Shown here: positions 29,005-37,545 of the stretch, one piece after another
Numbering within the stretch: position 1 is the stretch's first letter
How the letters are laid out: every line of letters begins with the position of its first letter
Source of the DNA: Kribbella aluminosa
GTDB taxonomy: Bacteria > Actinomycetota > Actinomycetes > Propionibacteriales > Kribbellaceae
NCBI RefSeq assembly: GCF_017876295.1
Contig: NZ_JAGINT010000001.1
Span: 2,170,001-2,234,000 of the forward strand
Length of the DNA: 64,000 bases
Direction of reading: 5' to 3'
Notes under the pieces: generated by a model
Seen by the model: the letters and a program-made list of their open reading frames with translations, nothing else
What the model was told of the DNA's origin: nothing
Databases searched by the model: none
Position numbers and translations under genes: made by a program

Positions 29005-29036
29005 ACGCCCCCGCCTGCCTCACCAGGCGGGGGCGT
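29005..29036. terminator. Strong hairpin after glgP
   Basis: Thirteen-base perfect arms ACGCCCCCGCCTG (29005-29017) and CAGGCGGGGGCGT (29024-29036) with a 6-nt loop. The A6 run at 28995-29001 gives a U-run only for minus-strand transcripts, so it may act mainly on the leftward genes and more weakly on glgP. Confidence 0.75.
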
Positions 29037-29068
29037 TACTGCACGTCCACCCAGGCTAGGGTCTGCAA

Positions 29069-29356
29069 ATGCGCAAGATCTGGGCGGCAGCCGCCTGCGC
29101 TCTGCTTGTGACGGCCTGCGGTAGTGAAACGGCACCGGGTTCGAAACCTTCGGCGAGTGCGTACTGGGTGACGCCGTCACCGGCCTCGTCTCGCCCGACA
29201 GTGCCGTCGACGCCGGGCCGCGACCAGGGCGAGCGCGATCGCGACCGACAGGTAGCAGGCCGATCGCCGCGAGCGCGGGCGTCCAGCGGTGGTCGAGGAC
29301 CGCCGCATCCGGGTCGACCACCTCTTCGAGAAACTCCGCCTGATTTCGCGAACTGA
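29069..29356 (+). pseudogene. Degenerate lipoprotein-like ORF
   Basis: The first 32 residues form a good lipoprotein signal: MRKIWAAAACALLVTACGS with lipobox VTAC and a Ser/Ala/Pro-rich mature start. From about residue 45 the sequence becomes an Arg/Pro-rich string without domain character (PGRDQGERDRDRQVAGRSPR). On the opposite strand the same bases read as a membrane-helix-like fragment interrupted by a frameshift near 29250. The likely history is a lost or recombined gene pair of which only the signal peptide survives. A small genuine lipoprotein of 95 aa is less likely. Confidence 0.35.
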
Positions 29357-29406
29357 CCGCTTTCCGGAAACAAACCCGCAGCCCGCGACGAAGATGTTCC
29401 GGGAAC

Positions 29407-30276
29407 CTACGCGAGGTCCACCCAGGCGAACGGCGGTCTGCCGGCCGGGGAGGTGACGAACGACCTGCCGGCGAAGGTCAGGCCGGGATCGGTCCGGTAC
29501 AGCTCCTCGGCCTCCTTCGCGGCGGCCTCGTCTCCGTTGTCAGCGGCAACCATCAGCCGAGCGATCCGGTCGGTGCCCTCGACGTCCGCGCCGTCGAGCG
29601 TGCCGGACATGCTGCCCCAGTTGTCCCACAGCAGCAGCTCGTCGCCGTTCAGGTGCGCGAGCTGGTAGTGCACGTAGGTACGAATGAACCACCCGCCGTG
29701 CAGCTTCAGCGGCGCCTCCGGGTTGGCGTCGGCGCCGTACAGGTCCCCGTTCAGCTCCCCGGCCCGGTACCCCAGCCACACCTCGGCCGCCGACCGGAAC
29801 GGCCCGGCCGGGAGGTCTGCGACCTCGAAGGGAACAGTGCCAGGCTCCAGCTGGGCGTCGATCATCACCCATCGGTCGCTGTTCCAGTACTCCGCGACCA
29901 CGTGATCGTTGTTGAACCCCTCGGTGAAGTAGTCCGCGAACCCGACCCGGCTGCGCGCCGGAATCCCCTTGTGTCGCAGGGCCGCCACGAACAGCAGCGT
30001 GTAGTCGCGGCAGCAGCCGACCACCCGGTCCACCGGCTCCCGCGGCACGGCAAGCGGCGTACCGTTGCGTTTCTGGTCGGTGTCCAGGATCGCCGACACC
30101 CAGCGGCTGTCGATCTCGGCTAGCTGTTCGCCGGTGAACTCGATGCCGCCGCCGCGGTAGTGGATCACCAGGTTGCGCACCACCGCGGCGATACCTGCGA
30201 CGTCGTCCGGCAGCGCGTCGAACAGTCCGGCGTGGACGCCGGGGTCGCTGAACCGGCTCTGGATCGCGTAGTCCAT
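29407..30276 (-). CDS. Transglutaminase-like cysteine protease-fold protein
   Basis: 289-aa cytosolic protein with a transglutaminase-like catalytic set: Cys in VVGCCRDYTLLFVAALRHKGIPARSR (about residue 92), His in NNDHVVAEYW (about 126) and Asp in RWVMIDAQLE. Such proteins act as peptidases or crosslinking enzymes; the substrate is unknown. Its ATG overlaps the stop of the upstream MerR gene (TGATG), so the two are coupled and the regulator probably controls it. Confidence 0.82.
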   Translation of the reverse strand: MDYAIQSRFSDPGVHAGLFDALPDDVAGIAAVVRNLVIHYRGGGIEFTGEQLAEIDSRWVSAILDTDQKRNGTPLAVPREPVDRVVGCCRDYTLLFVAALRHKGIPARSRVGFADYFTEGFNNDHVVAEYWNSDRWVMIDAQLEPGTVPFEVADLPAGPFRSAAEVWLGYRAGELNGDLYGADANPEAPLKLHGGWFIRTYVHYQLAHLNGDELLLWDNWGSMSGTLDGADVEGTDRIARLMVAADNGDEAAAKEAEELYRTDPGLTFAGRSFVTSPAGRPPFAWVDLA

Positions 30277-31130
30277 CAGAAAGTCCCTTCGTGGACGGGC
30301 AGAGCGTGAACGGGCAGAGCGAGAACGGGCAGGGCGATGTCGACGGCCGGCTGGTCGCGGGGGAGCAGGTGGCAGTCGGGGAGGTACACCTCGCGCGGTG
30401 GTCCGGCCTCGGGGAGGCCGTGCGCGCGGGTGTGGTCGTAGACGAGGTCGTACGCGAGCATGATCCGCGGGTACACGCACTCGTCCATCGTGATCGTGCA
30501 GTACGCCTCGCGGTGCGCGGGCTCGACCCGGATCCCGATCCGGCCGGACGGGTCGACCAGCCCGTCGAACGGGACGCAGACCTCGACCGTCGCCTCGGCC
30601 TCGGGCGTGACCGCGCCGTGGTAGATGACCCACGACCCGACGGTCGCGCTCGCCCCGGCGGCCCGCAGGTACGTGAGGATCTCGTCGGTGCAGGTCACGA
30701 TCACCCCGATCAGCTGCTGCTGGTCGGTGTCGGCGCGGATGCTCGCGATCTTGGTCGCCGGTACGTCGCGGGTGTGCACCGGGCGGGGCGTGAGCCCCGG
30801 CGTACCGGATCGGGCGAGCCGGTCGCGCAGGTACTGGAACGTCGCCCGTCGCGCCGCGGTGGTCGCCTCCTCGGCGGCCCACCACCGGTCGAGCCGGATC
30901 ATCGCGGCCTCGTCGCTGCCGGCGAGTACTTCGGTGATCGTGGCCAGCGGCATGTCCAGCTGTCGCAGCACGCTGATCCGGCGCGCCCGCTCGAGCTGCT
31001 CCTCGTCGTACCGCCGGTAGCCGTTGGCCGGATCGACTTCCGCCGGAGCCAGCAGCCCGGACACGTCGTACAGCCGCAAGGCCTTCAACGAAAGCCCGGC
31101 TCGTCGCCCGAACTCACTGATCGTCAACAC
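30276..31130 (-). CDS. MerR-family regulator with GyrI-like effector domain
   Basis: 284-aa regulator. Residues 1-70 are the MerR winged helix (TISEFGRRAGLSLKALRLYDVSGLL...GYRRYDEEQLERARRI), followed by a coiled coil and, from about 115, a GyrI-like/effector-binding domain (VHTRDVPATKIASIRA...), as in BltR/BmrR-type multidrug sensors. The C terminus ends in ALPVLALPVHALPVHEG, encoded by three copies of a 15-bp repeat (30293-30337), so its length may vary between strains. It is translationally coupled to the transglutaminase-like gene. Confidence 0.87.
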   Translation of the reverse strand: MLTISEFGRRAGLSLKALRLYDVSGLLAPAEVDPANGYRRYDEEQLERARRISVLRQLDMPLATITEVLAGSDEAAMIRLDRWWAAEEATTAARRATFQYLRDRLARSGTPGLTPRPVHTRDVPATKIASIRADTDQQQLIGVIVTCTDEILTYLRAAGASATVGSWVIYHGAVTPEAEATVEVCVPFDGLVDPSGRIGIRVEPAHREAYCTITMDECVYPRIMLAYDLVYDHTRAHGLPEAGPPREVYLPDCHLLPRDQPAVDIALPVLALPVHALPVHEGTF

Positions 31131-31152
31131 GAGCCCATCAAACCCTCTGCCC

Positions 31153-31548
31153 CTAGGGCAGAGTAAAGGGGAACGGTCTCACGTCCGGTTGCACCCATCC
31201 GGTGCGTGCGTCCGGGGTCGCGAGCGTGTGCGAGTTGTAGAAGTGCGTCAGTAGGCGTTTGTTCAGGAGGCCCGGGTTCCGCTCGACGAGCTGGTCGAAG
31301 CTCTCGGTGGGTGCCTCGTTCATGTGGTACGCCGTCAACTCGACCCAGGCCCGGCTCACGGTGGCGTTGTACTTCTGCGGCGCTCCGGCGTACCGGGCGG
31401 TCCGCCGGATGCCGTCGCTGATCAGGTCCACCGCGTCGGCCGTTCCGCAGCGGCGTACCGCGAGCCAGGTCAGGCGGACGTGCTCGCGATGACCGAACCG
31501 TTCGGCGGTCGACATCACTTCGCTCATCAGTTCCTCGAACGTGCTCAT
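31153..31548 (-). CDS. Conserved actinobacterial hypothetical protein
   Basis: 131-aa soluble protein of unknown function. The pattern HREHVRLTWLAVRRCGTADAV...AGAPQKYNATVSRAWVELTAYH...LLNKRLLTHFYNSHTLATPDARTGWVQPD resembles a helical hypothetical family I have seen in actinobacteria, but no domain can be named. A histidine pair and Trp-rich helices suggest a ligand pocket. GAGGAG abuts the ATG at 31548, which is too close; an in-frame ATG at 31527 with GAGGA at better spacing may be the true start. Divergent from the PadR regulator across a large palindrome, so it is the prime candidate for a PadR-controlled gene. Confidence 0.75.
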   Translation of the reverse strand: MSTFEELMSEVMSTAERFGHREHVRLTWLAVRRCGTADAVDLISDGIRRTARYAGAPQKYNATVSRAWVELTAYHMNEAPTESFDQLVERNPGLLNKRLLTHFYNSHTLATPDARTGWVQPDVRPFPFTLP

Positions 31549-31611
31549 CTCCTCACGGTCGGGATCTGCGGGCCGGATCGCAACCGAGTTATCGCGAGGG
31601 GGTTGCATTAG

Positions 31612-31639
31612 TGACGGTAACGATATATCGTTAGTGTCA
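31612..31639. promoter_or_regulatory. 28-bp operator-like dyad in front of padR
   Basis: The 16-bp perfect palindrome TAACGATATATCGTTA (31618-31633) is flanked by TGAC (31612-31615) and GTCA (31636-31639) as outer arms, giving a 28-bp dyad with only the two inner-flank positions unmatched. It is strikingly AT-rich against the surrounding sequence, lies 24 nt before the PadR start and about 64 nt before the divergent hypothetical gene, and is the right size for a PadR dimer site. Confidence 0.7.
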
Positions 31640-31662
31640 TGAAGAATATCGAGGAGGATATT

Positions 31663-32277
31663 ATGAACACCCCCAACGAACTCCGTGGTCGCGGACGCGG
31701 CCACCAGCACCCCCGTCGCGGAGGACCGCGAATGGGAGAAGGCATGCCGATGCACCGTGGCCGAGGAGGCCGCGGGCCTGGACGTGGTGCGGGACGTGGC
31801 GCAGGCCGCGGCCGGGCTCCGCGCGGCGATGTCCGAACGGCCGTCCTGATGCTGCTCGCCGAGGAGCCGATGCACGGCTACCAGTTGATGCAGGCCATCG
31901 CCGACCGCAGCGACGGGCGCTGGACCCCCAGCCCCGGCGCGATCTACCCGACCATCAACCAGCTGGAGGACGAGGGCCTGGTCACCGTGACCGCGGAAGC
32001 CGGCCGCAAGCTCGTCACACTGACCGACGCCGGACGCGAGTACGTCGAAGGACGTCGCGACACGTCGACCGACCCGTTCGCGGCGTTCGCGAACACCTCA
32101 CCCGGGGCCGACCTGCGAGGGCTGCTCGAGGAGCTGCACTCGGCGACCCGGCAGGTCGCGCGGAGTGGCTCGGAGGAGCAGCGGGCCGCGGCCGCCAAGA
32201 TCCTGGCCGACGCCCGCCGCTCCCTCTACCTGCTGCTCGCCGACACTCCGGCCACCCCGACGGATCCCGAAGCCTGA
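31663..32277 (+). CDS. PadR-family transcriptional regulator
   Basis: 204-aa regulator. Residues 1-52 are an extreme Gly/Arg/His-rich tail (RGRGRGHQHPRRGG...RGGRGPGRGAGRGAGRG), then the PadR winged helix (LMLLAEEPMHGYQLMQAIADRSDGRWTPSPGAIYPTINQLEDEGLV, about 58-105) and a C-terminal dimerisation helix. GAGGAGG (31651-31657) spaced 5 nt fixes the ATG at 31663; an upstream ATG at 31639 lies in the operator. The arginine-rich tail may add nonspecific DNA or metal binding. Probably autorepressed through the palindrome upstream. Confidence 0.88.
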   Translation: MNTPNELRGRGRGHQHPRRGGPRMGEGMPMHRGRGGRGPGRGAGRGAGRGRAPRGDVRTAVLMLLAEEPMHGYQLMQAIADRSDGRWTPSPGAIYPTINQLEDEGLVTVTAEAGRKLVTLTDAGREYVEGRRDTSTDPFAAFANTSPGADLRGLLEELHSATRQVARSGSEEQRAAAAKILADARRSLYLLLADTPATPTDPEA

Positions 32278-32303
32278 GATCCAGGTCACCCCGGGGAGAG
32301 CTC

Positions 32304-33044
32304 TTAGGAGCTGAGTACGCCGGACGGAAGTGCGGCGAGCAGGGCGTCGGCGTGGCGTCGGTAGCCGAGGTTGTTCGGGTGGAACGCGTCCGGTGCGAGC
32401 ATGCCGCGCCACGGTGGCCGCGCGTACCGCGACACCTCAGCAACCGGCAGCCCGCGGGACGTGGCCGTGTTGCTGATCAGCTGGTTGATGCCGGACACGT
32501 ACGGGCTCACAGCGCCCCCGATCCGCCAGAGCCGGTCAGGAACGGTCAGGTCCATCACGACCGAGGAAGTGGGCAGCCGGTCGATCACCTGGCGCAGGTG
32601 GTCCCGGAACCGCTTCGGCGGGGTGGCCAGGATGTCGTTGTTGCCGATCCCGCAGGTGACGAGTGCCGGCTTCAGCCCGTCCAGGAACGGCAGCTGGTCC
32701 TCCAGTACGTGCCTGGTCTGTGCACCGGATCGCGACAGGTTCAGCACTCGCCAGGGCGTCCCCTTGCGGCGTAGGGCGTTCAGCACCTGTCCGACATACC
32801 CGTTCAGTGGTGAGGAAGCCCCCAGGCCCTGTGCGGTCGAGTCACCCAGCACGACCCACAACGGGCCGTCGCCGGAGAGCGCAGCGGCGTTCTGCCGGGT
32901 CCAGTAGTCCGCGTACGTCCGCGCTTGCACGTCGACGTACGCCACACCGTCCACCCAGCGCTGGAGCGACAGCCGGGAGCTGGTGCGCTCGGCCTCTCCC
33001 CAGCGCATGATCGCGCGGTGCAGCGCCCCGATCGGTGTGGTCAA
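32304..33044 (-). CDS. SGNH/GDSL-family hydrolase
   Basis: 246-aa esterase-like protein. All SGNH blocks are present: block I GDSTAQGLGA (about residues 67-76, nucleophile Ser), block II Gly in SRSGAQTRHV, block III GIGNND (about 132-137, Asn), and block V PDAFHPNNLGYRRHAD (Asp and His). No signal peptide, so cytosolic. The substrate could be a carbohydrate or lipid ester. The longest frame begins at a TTG (33044); an ATG at 33008 is the alternative. It is downstream of glgX on the same strand. Confidence 0.85.
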   Translation of the reverse strand: MTTPIGALHRAIMRWGEAERTSSRLSLQRWVDGVAYVDVQARTYADYWTRQNAAALSGDGPLWVVLGDSTAQGLGASSPLNGYVGQVLNALRRKGTPWRVLNLSRSGAQTRHVLEDQLPFLDGLKPALVTCGIGNNDILATPPKRFRDHLRQVIDRLPTSSVVMDLTVPDRLWRIGGAVSPYVSGINQLISNTATSRGLPVAEVSRYARPPWRGMLAPDAFHPNNLGYRRHADALLAALPSGVLSS

Positions 33045-33119
33045 CTTCGGTCCCCCCAGAGGTGAACAGCAGGTGACCGAAGAATGTACAGGCGGAAGGT
33101 TAACGACTCCTGTGACGAC

Positions 33120-35231
33120 TCAGAGCGCGCGGAGCAGTACCAGGCAGCGTGGTGCGAGCGGCACCGTCGCACCGGCCTCCACCTCGGTCACCATGCTCTT
33201 GCTGGTGTCCAGCACCACCTCGTACGCCGGAGCCCAGGAGGCATCCGGTACGACGACGTTCCGGATCTCGGGCGTCGCGTTCAGCGCGAGCAGGAACGAG
33301 CTGTCGGTGAGCGCGTTGCCCTCCGCGTCGGTCGCCCGCAACGCGTCGCCGCGCAGGAACATCCCGATCGTCCGCAGGTTCCCGTCGAACCAGTCCGCGT
33401 CGGTCATCTCACCGCCCTGCGGCGCGATCCACGAGAGGTCCTTACGACCGCCCGGTACGTCGGGCTGCCCGGAGAAGTAGTGCCACTGCCGCAGGGCCGG
33501 GTGCGCAGCCCTCAGCGCGATGAGCTTCTTCGTCAGGTCGAGCTGATCCGACCACGCGGCCGGCAACGACCAGTCGAACCAGGAGATCTCGTCGTCCTGG
33601 CAGTACGCGTTGTTGTTGCCGTCCTGGGTCCGCCCGCACTCGTCCCCGGCGGTGATCATCGGTACACCGGTCGAAAGGATCAGCGTGGACATCAGGTTCG
33701 CCATCTGCCGCTTGCGCAGGGTGATCACGCCGGGGTCGTCGGTCTCGCCCTCGACACCGCAGTTCCAGGATCGGTTGTCGTCGGTGCCGTCCCGGTTGTC
33801 CTCGTGGTTCGCCTCGTTGTGCTTGTGGTCGTAGCTGACCAGGTCCCGGAGCGTGAACCCGTCGTGGGCGGTGACGAAGTTGATCGAGGCGTACGGGTAC
33901 CGGCCGTCGTCGCCGTACAGGTCGCTGGATCCGGAGAGCCGGTACGCGAGGTCCTTCACGCCGTCGGAGGTGTTCCGCCAGACGTCGCGGACGCTGTCGC
34001 GGAACTTGCCGTTCCACTCCGACCACGGCGTACCGAAGTTGCCGACCTGGTAGCCGAACGGGCCGACGTCCCACGGCTCGGCGATCAGCTTGACCCGGCC
34101 GAGGACCGGGTCGGCCGCGACCTCGGCGAGGAACGGGTGGTCCGGGATGTCGACCTCGTGCCGCTCGTTCCGGACCAGCGTCACGGCCAGGTCGAACCGG
34201 AACCCGTCGACGCCCATCTCCTCGACCCAGTAGCGCAGCGAGTCCATGACCAGCCGCCGTACCTGCGGGTGCGAGGTGTCGACGGAGTTGCCCGTGCCGG
34301 TCACGTCGTACATGGCGGCACCGTGCGAGAGCCGGTAGTACGCGCGGTTGTCGATGCCGCGGAAGCTCAGCGTCGGCCCGTCGAAGCCGCCCTCGGCCGT
34401 GTGGTTGTAGACCACGTCCAGGATCACTTCGATGCCCGCGGCATGGAACGCGGCGACCATCGCCTTGAACTCGGTCACCTGCTCGCCGCGCGAACCCGAG
34501 GACGAGTACGGCGCGTGCGGGGCGAAGAACCCGAGCGTGTTGTAGCCCCAGTAGTTCGGCAGCCCGCGCGCCGCGATCGACGGCTCGGTGAGGAAATGGT
34601 GGATCGGCAACAGCTCCACCGACGTGACACCGAGATCCGTCAGATACTTGATCACCGACGGATGGGCGAGCCCCGCGTACGTCCCGCGCTGCTGCTCGGG
34701 CACGTCCGGGTGCAGCTTCGTGAACCCCTTCGTGTGCAGCTCGTAGATGACGGTCTCGCCCCAGTGCACCGGCTTGCTGATCGGCGGCGGCGGCTCCGAG
34801 TCCGCGACCACCACACCGACCGGCACGTGCCCGGCCGAGTCACCGTCGGACGAGTCGTAGATCAACGGACTACCGAAGTCGAGCTCACCGTCGATGGCCC
34901 GCGCGTACGGATCGAGCACCAGCTTCGACGGATCGAACCGCAGCCCGTGCGACGGATCGAACGGCCCGTGCACCCGGTACCCGTACCGCTGGCCCGCCCC
35001 GATCCCCGGCACGAACCCGGTCCAGAACTCACCCGTGTGCGCGAGATCCAGATTCCGCTGGCTGCCGTCGTCACCGATCAGCGCCAGCTCGACCCGCTCG
35101 GCCGCCGGCGCCCAGAGCGTGAAAGTCGTGCCATCGGTCTGGACCACTGCTCCCGGACGCGGACCGGTCTCGAGAGACAGGCCGGCGGCGCTCGGGGTTG
35201 TGGTCGCTTCGTGCACCGGCACATTCTGCAT
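33120..35231 (-). CDS. glgX: Glycogen debranching enzyme GlgX
   Basis: GH13_11 isoamylase-type enzyme (703 aa) hydrolysing alpha-1,6 branches, especially short outer chains left by GlgP. An N-terminal CBM48 (GAVVQTDGTTFTLWAPAAERVELALI) precedes the barrel, with VILDVVYNHTAEGG, GFRFDLAVTLVRNE (nucleophile Asp), VKLIAEPWDVGPFGYQVG (acid/base Glu) and FVTAHDGFTLRDLVSYDHKHNEANHEDNRDG. It is 4 kb from glgP, so degradation genes are near each other but not in one operon. The ATG at 35231 is followed by the usual QNVPVHEATT stretch. Confidence 0.94.
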   Translation of the reverse strand: MQNVPVHEATTTPSAAGLSLETGPRPGAVVQTDGTTFTLWAPAAERVELALIGDDGSQRNLDLAHTGEFWTGFVPGIGAGQRYGYRVHGPFDPSHGLRFDPSKLVLDPYARAIDGELDFGSPLIYDSSDGDSAGHVPVGVVVADSEPPPPISKPVHWGETVIYELHTKGFTKLHPDVPEQQRGTYAGLAHPSVIKYLTDLGVTSVELLPIHHFLTEPSIAARGLPNYWGYNTLGFFAPHAPYSSSGSRGEQVTEFKAMVAAFHAAGIEVILDVVYNHTAEGGFDGPTLSFRGIDNRAYYRLSHGAAMYDVTGTGNSVDTSHPQVRRLVMDSLRYWVEEMGVDGFRFDLAVTLVRNERHEVDIPDHPFLAEVAADPVLGRVKLIAEPWDVGPFGYQVGNFGTPWSEWNGKFRDSVRDVWRNTSDGVKDLAYRLSGSSDLYGDDGRYPYASINFVTAHDGFTLRDLVSYDHKHNEANHEDNRDGTDDNRSWNCGVEGETDDPGVITLRKRQMANLMSTLILSTGVPMITAGDECGRTQDGNNNAYCQDDEISWFDWSLPAAWSDQLDLTKKLIALRAAHPALRQWHYFSGQPDVPGGRKDLSWIAPQGGEMTDADWFDGNLRTIGMFLRGDALRATDAEGNALTDSSFLLALNATPEIRNVVVPDASWAPAYEVVLDTSKSMVTEVEAGATVPLAPRCLVLLRAL

Positions 35232-35272
35232 GGGTTGCTGTCAGTTCACGATAGTGAGGTGGTTTTGTTCGT

Positions 35273-35295
35273 GAGACGGTGGTTGCGAACGTCTC
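35273..35295. promoter_or_regulatory. Inverted repeat between glgX and Gfo/Idh genes
   Basis: GAGACG (35273-35278) and CGTCTC (35290-35295) are perfect 6-bp arms around an 11-bp spacer in the 116-bp divergent gap. Just downstream a CGCAA direct repeat (35299, 35309) is spaced 10 bp. Either could be an operator shared by glgX and the dehydrogenase operon. Confidence 0.35.
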
Positions 35296-35347
35296 TGCGC
35301 AATGATACGCAAGGACTATTACTAATTCACCCACCTATGGGGATCAC

Positions 35348-36364
35348 ATGTCGGAAGAGCTTGCCGGTCTGACCGTCGGTCTGATCGGCGCGGGCAACAT
35401 CTCGCACGTCCATGCCGCGTCCTGGAAGGCCGTCGGCGCGCGGGTGCTGGTGTATTCGCTCGAGGGGGCCGAAGTACTGGCGGAGCAGTACGGGCTGGAG
35501 GTCGTGCCGTCGCTGGACGCGGTACTGGCCGCGGCCGAGTTCGTCGACATCGTCACGCCGTCGGCGACCCACAAGGAGATCACGCTGGCCGCGATCAAGG
35601 CCGGGAAGAACGTCATCTGCGAGAAGCCGCTGACGCTCACTGCGGCCGATTCGCACGAGGTGATCGACGCGGCGGAGGCGGCCGGCGTCCGGCTGTACCC
35701 GGCGCACGTGGTGCGGTACTTCCCGGCGTACAAGGCGGCGTACGACGCGATCCAGGCCGGGCGGATCGGTGACGTCGCGGTCGCGCGGTTCTACCGGCAG
35801 GCGTCGTCGCCGGCCGGCGCGGGCTGGTACCGCGAGGTGGCCCGGTCGGGCGGCGTGATCATGGATCTGATGGTGCACGACCTGGACCAGGCCCGCTGGC
35901 TGTGCGGCGAGGTCAAGAGCGTGTACGCCGTACAGAACCCGCCGACCGTCGACGGCGTCAGCCCGGTGAACGTGGCCGCGCACGTGACGCTGACGCACGA
36001 GAACGGCGCGATCAGCCACTGCCGCGCGACCTGGGGTGCGACCGGTACGACGTTCCAGACCGGCTTCCAGGTGGCGGGCGCGAAGGGCGTCCTGAAGTTC
36101 AAGTCCGACGCCGACACCGGCTACAAGGACGAGCTGCAGGACGCCGCCGGCGGTGATCTGCTGATTCCGTCGTCGCTGGGGGAGAGCCCGTACCTGACGC
36201 AGCTGCGTGAGCTGGCGATCGGCCTGCGTGGTGGTCCGGAGCCACGGGTGCTGGCCTCCGACGGCGCGACCGCGGTCTACCTGGCCGAGGCGGCGCGCGC
36301 CTCGATGGAGTCGGGTCAGCCGATCGACATGAAGACGTTCGTCTCGACGGGAGCAGTGGCATGA
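35348..36364 (+). CDS. Gfo/Idh/MocA-family oxidoreductase (first of pair)
   Basis: NAD(P)-dependent sugar or inositol-type dehydrogenase of 338 aa. N-terminal Rossmann fold (VGLIGAGNISHVHAASW, residues 9-25) and the family motif CEKPLTL (about residue 97) with the catalytic lysine; the C-terminal alpha/beta domain begins near 125 and contains GGVIMDLMVHDLDQARWL with the catalytic histidine in HDLD. The substrate is unknown; the paired gene suggests consecutive steps or a heteromer. GGGG lies 8 nt before the ATG. Starts an operon whose second gene overlaps in ATGA. Confidence 0.88.
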   Translation: MSEELAGLTVGLIGAGNISHVHAASWKAVGARVLVYSLEGAEVLAEQYGLEVVPSLDAVLAAAEFVDIVTPSATHKEITLAAIKAGKNVICEKPLTLTAADSHEVIDAAEAAGVRLYPAHVVRYFPAYKAAYDAIQAGRIGDVAVARFYRQASSPAGAGWYREVARSGGVIMDLMVHDLDQARWLCGEVKSVYAVQNPPTVDGVSPVNVAAHVTLTHENGAISHCRATWGATGTTFQTGFQVAGAKGVLKFKSDADTGYKDELQDAAGGDLLIPSSLGESPYLTQLRELAIGLRGGPEPRVLASDGATAVYLAEAARASMESGQPIDMKTFVSTGAVA

Positions 36365-37404
36365 GCCTGAAAGTTGCGATCGCGTCGTTCGCACACGTGC
36401 ATGCGGGGTCGTACGCGCATCTGCTCGCGTCGATGCCGGATGTCGACGTACTGTCCGCCGACCCGGACGGTGCCGCGGCGCCGGATGCCGGTCCGCGCGG
36501 TGCTGCCTTTGCTGCGCAGTTCGGGATCCCGTACGTCGACACGTACGACGAGCTGTTCGCGTGGGGCCCGGACGCGGTGGTGGTGACGTCCGAGAACGCG
36601 GGTCACCGCGAGCTGGTGGAGCGGGCTGCAGCAGTCGGTGCGCACGTACTGTGCGAGAAGCCGCTGGCCACGCAGGTCGCCGACGGCGAGGCGATGCTCG
36701 CCGCGTGCGAGGCGGCCGGGACGATCCTGATGATCGCGTACCCGGTCCGGTTCGCGCCGTCGTACCTGCAGCTGCGGGCGAACGTCGAGGCCGGGCGGCT
36801 CGGTGACGTGTTCGCCGTACTGGGCACCAACAACGGGAAGATCCCGTACGACGCGCGCCAGTGGTTCACCGACGCCGAGCTGGCCGGCGGGGGAGCGCTG
36901 GTCGACCACACCGTGCACTGCGCGGACCTGATCGACGGGCTGACCGGCGGGGCGTCCGCGACCCGGGTGTACGCCGCGGCGAACCGGATCCTGCACCAGG
37001 ACAAGAACGTCGAGGTCGAGACCGGTGGGCTGGTCACGATCAACTACGACAACGGGCTGCTGGCAACGATCGACTGCTCGTGGAGCGTGCCGGACAACGG
37101 CGCGACGTGGGGCGGCGTGTCGCTCCAGGTCACCGGTACCAACGGCTCTGTCGAGATCGAACCGTTCCTGGCCCACGTCGGCGGCACGGACCCCGCGGGC
37201 GAGGTCTTCCTCCCCATCGGCGGCAACCTGGACGAGTCCCTCCTGGACACCTTCCTCGACGCCGTCCGCACCACGGGTCCGGCGGTGTCCGGCCAGCCAC
37301 CGGCCGTCGTACCCCAACCGGACGGAGCCGTAGGCCTCCGCACCCTGAAGATCGTCGACGCCGCCCGCCGCTCCGCCACCTCCGGCCAAGCAGTGGACGT
37401 GTAA
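36361..37404 (+). CDS. Gfo/Idh/MocA-family oxidoreductase (second of pair)
   Basis: 347-aa member of the same superfamily as the preceding gene, but only distantly related to it. The Rossmann motif is altered (VAIASFAHVHAGSYAHLL), lacking the usual GxGxxG, while CEKPLAT (about residue 98) and the catalytic-site GGGALVDHTVHCADLIDGL remain. It may bind cofactor differently or act as a partner of the first enzyme. Its ATG overlaps the previous stop, indicating coupled translation. A terminator follows 17 nt after its stop. Confidence 0.88.
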   Translation: MSLKVAIASFAHVHAGSYAHLLASMPDVDVLSADPDGAAAPDAGPRGAAFAAQFGIPYVDTYDELFAWGPDAVVVTSENAGHRELVERAAAVGAHVLCEKPLATQVADGEAMLAACEAAGTILMIAYPVRFAPSYLQLRANVEAGRLGDVFAVLGTNNGKIPYDARQWFTDAELAGGGALVDHTVHCADLIDGLTGGASATRVYAAANRILHQDKNVEVETGGLVTINYDNGLLATIDCSWSVPDNGATWGGVSLQVTGTNGSVEIEPFLAHVGGTDPAGEVFLPIGGNLDESLLDTFLDAVRTTGPAVSGQPPAVVPQPDGAVGLRTLKIVDAARRSATSGQAVDV

Positions 37405-37420
37405 CACTCACCAACCCGCC

Positions 37421-37465
37421 CCGGACGGCCGTCGCGCACGCTCAGCGGCGGTCGTCCGGCTCGTT
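37421..37465 (+). terminator. Terminator after the dehydrogenase pair
   Basis: Fifteen-base arms (37421-37435 and 37445-37459), 13 Watson-Crick and two G-U pairs, around a 9-nt loop, followed by CTCGTTTG. It closes the Gfo/Idh operon. Confidence 0.7.
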
Positions 37466-37545
37466 TGCACGGGGTTTGATGAGTGGTGGGTGTCCGCATC
37501 CGGTACCGTTCCCCGGGATGTGACCGACGGGTAGAGGAGCGAGTG

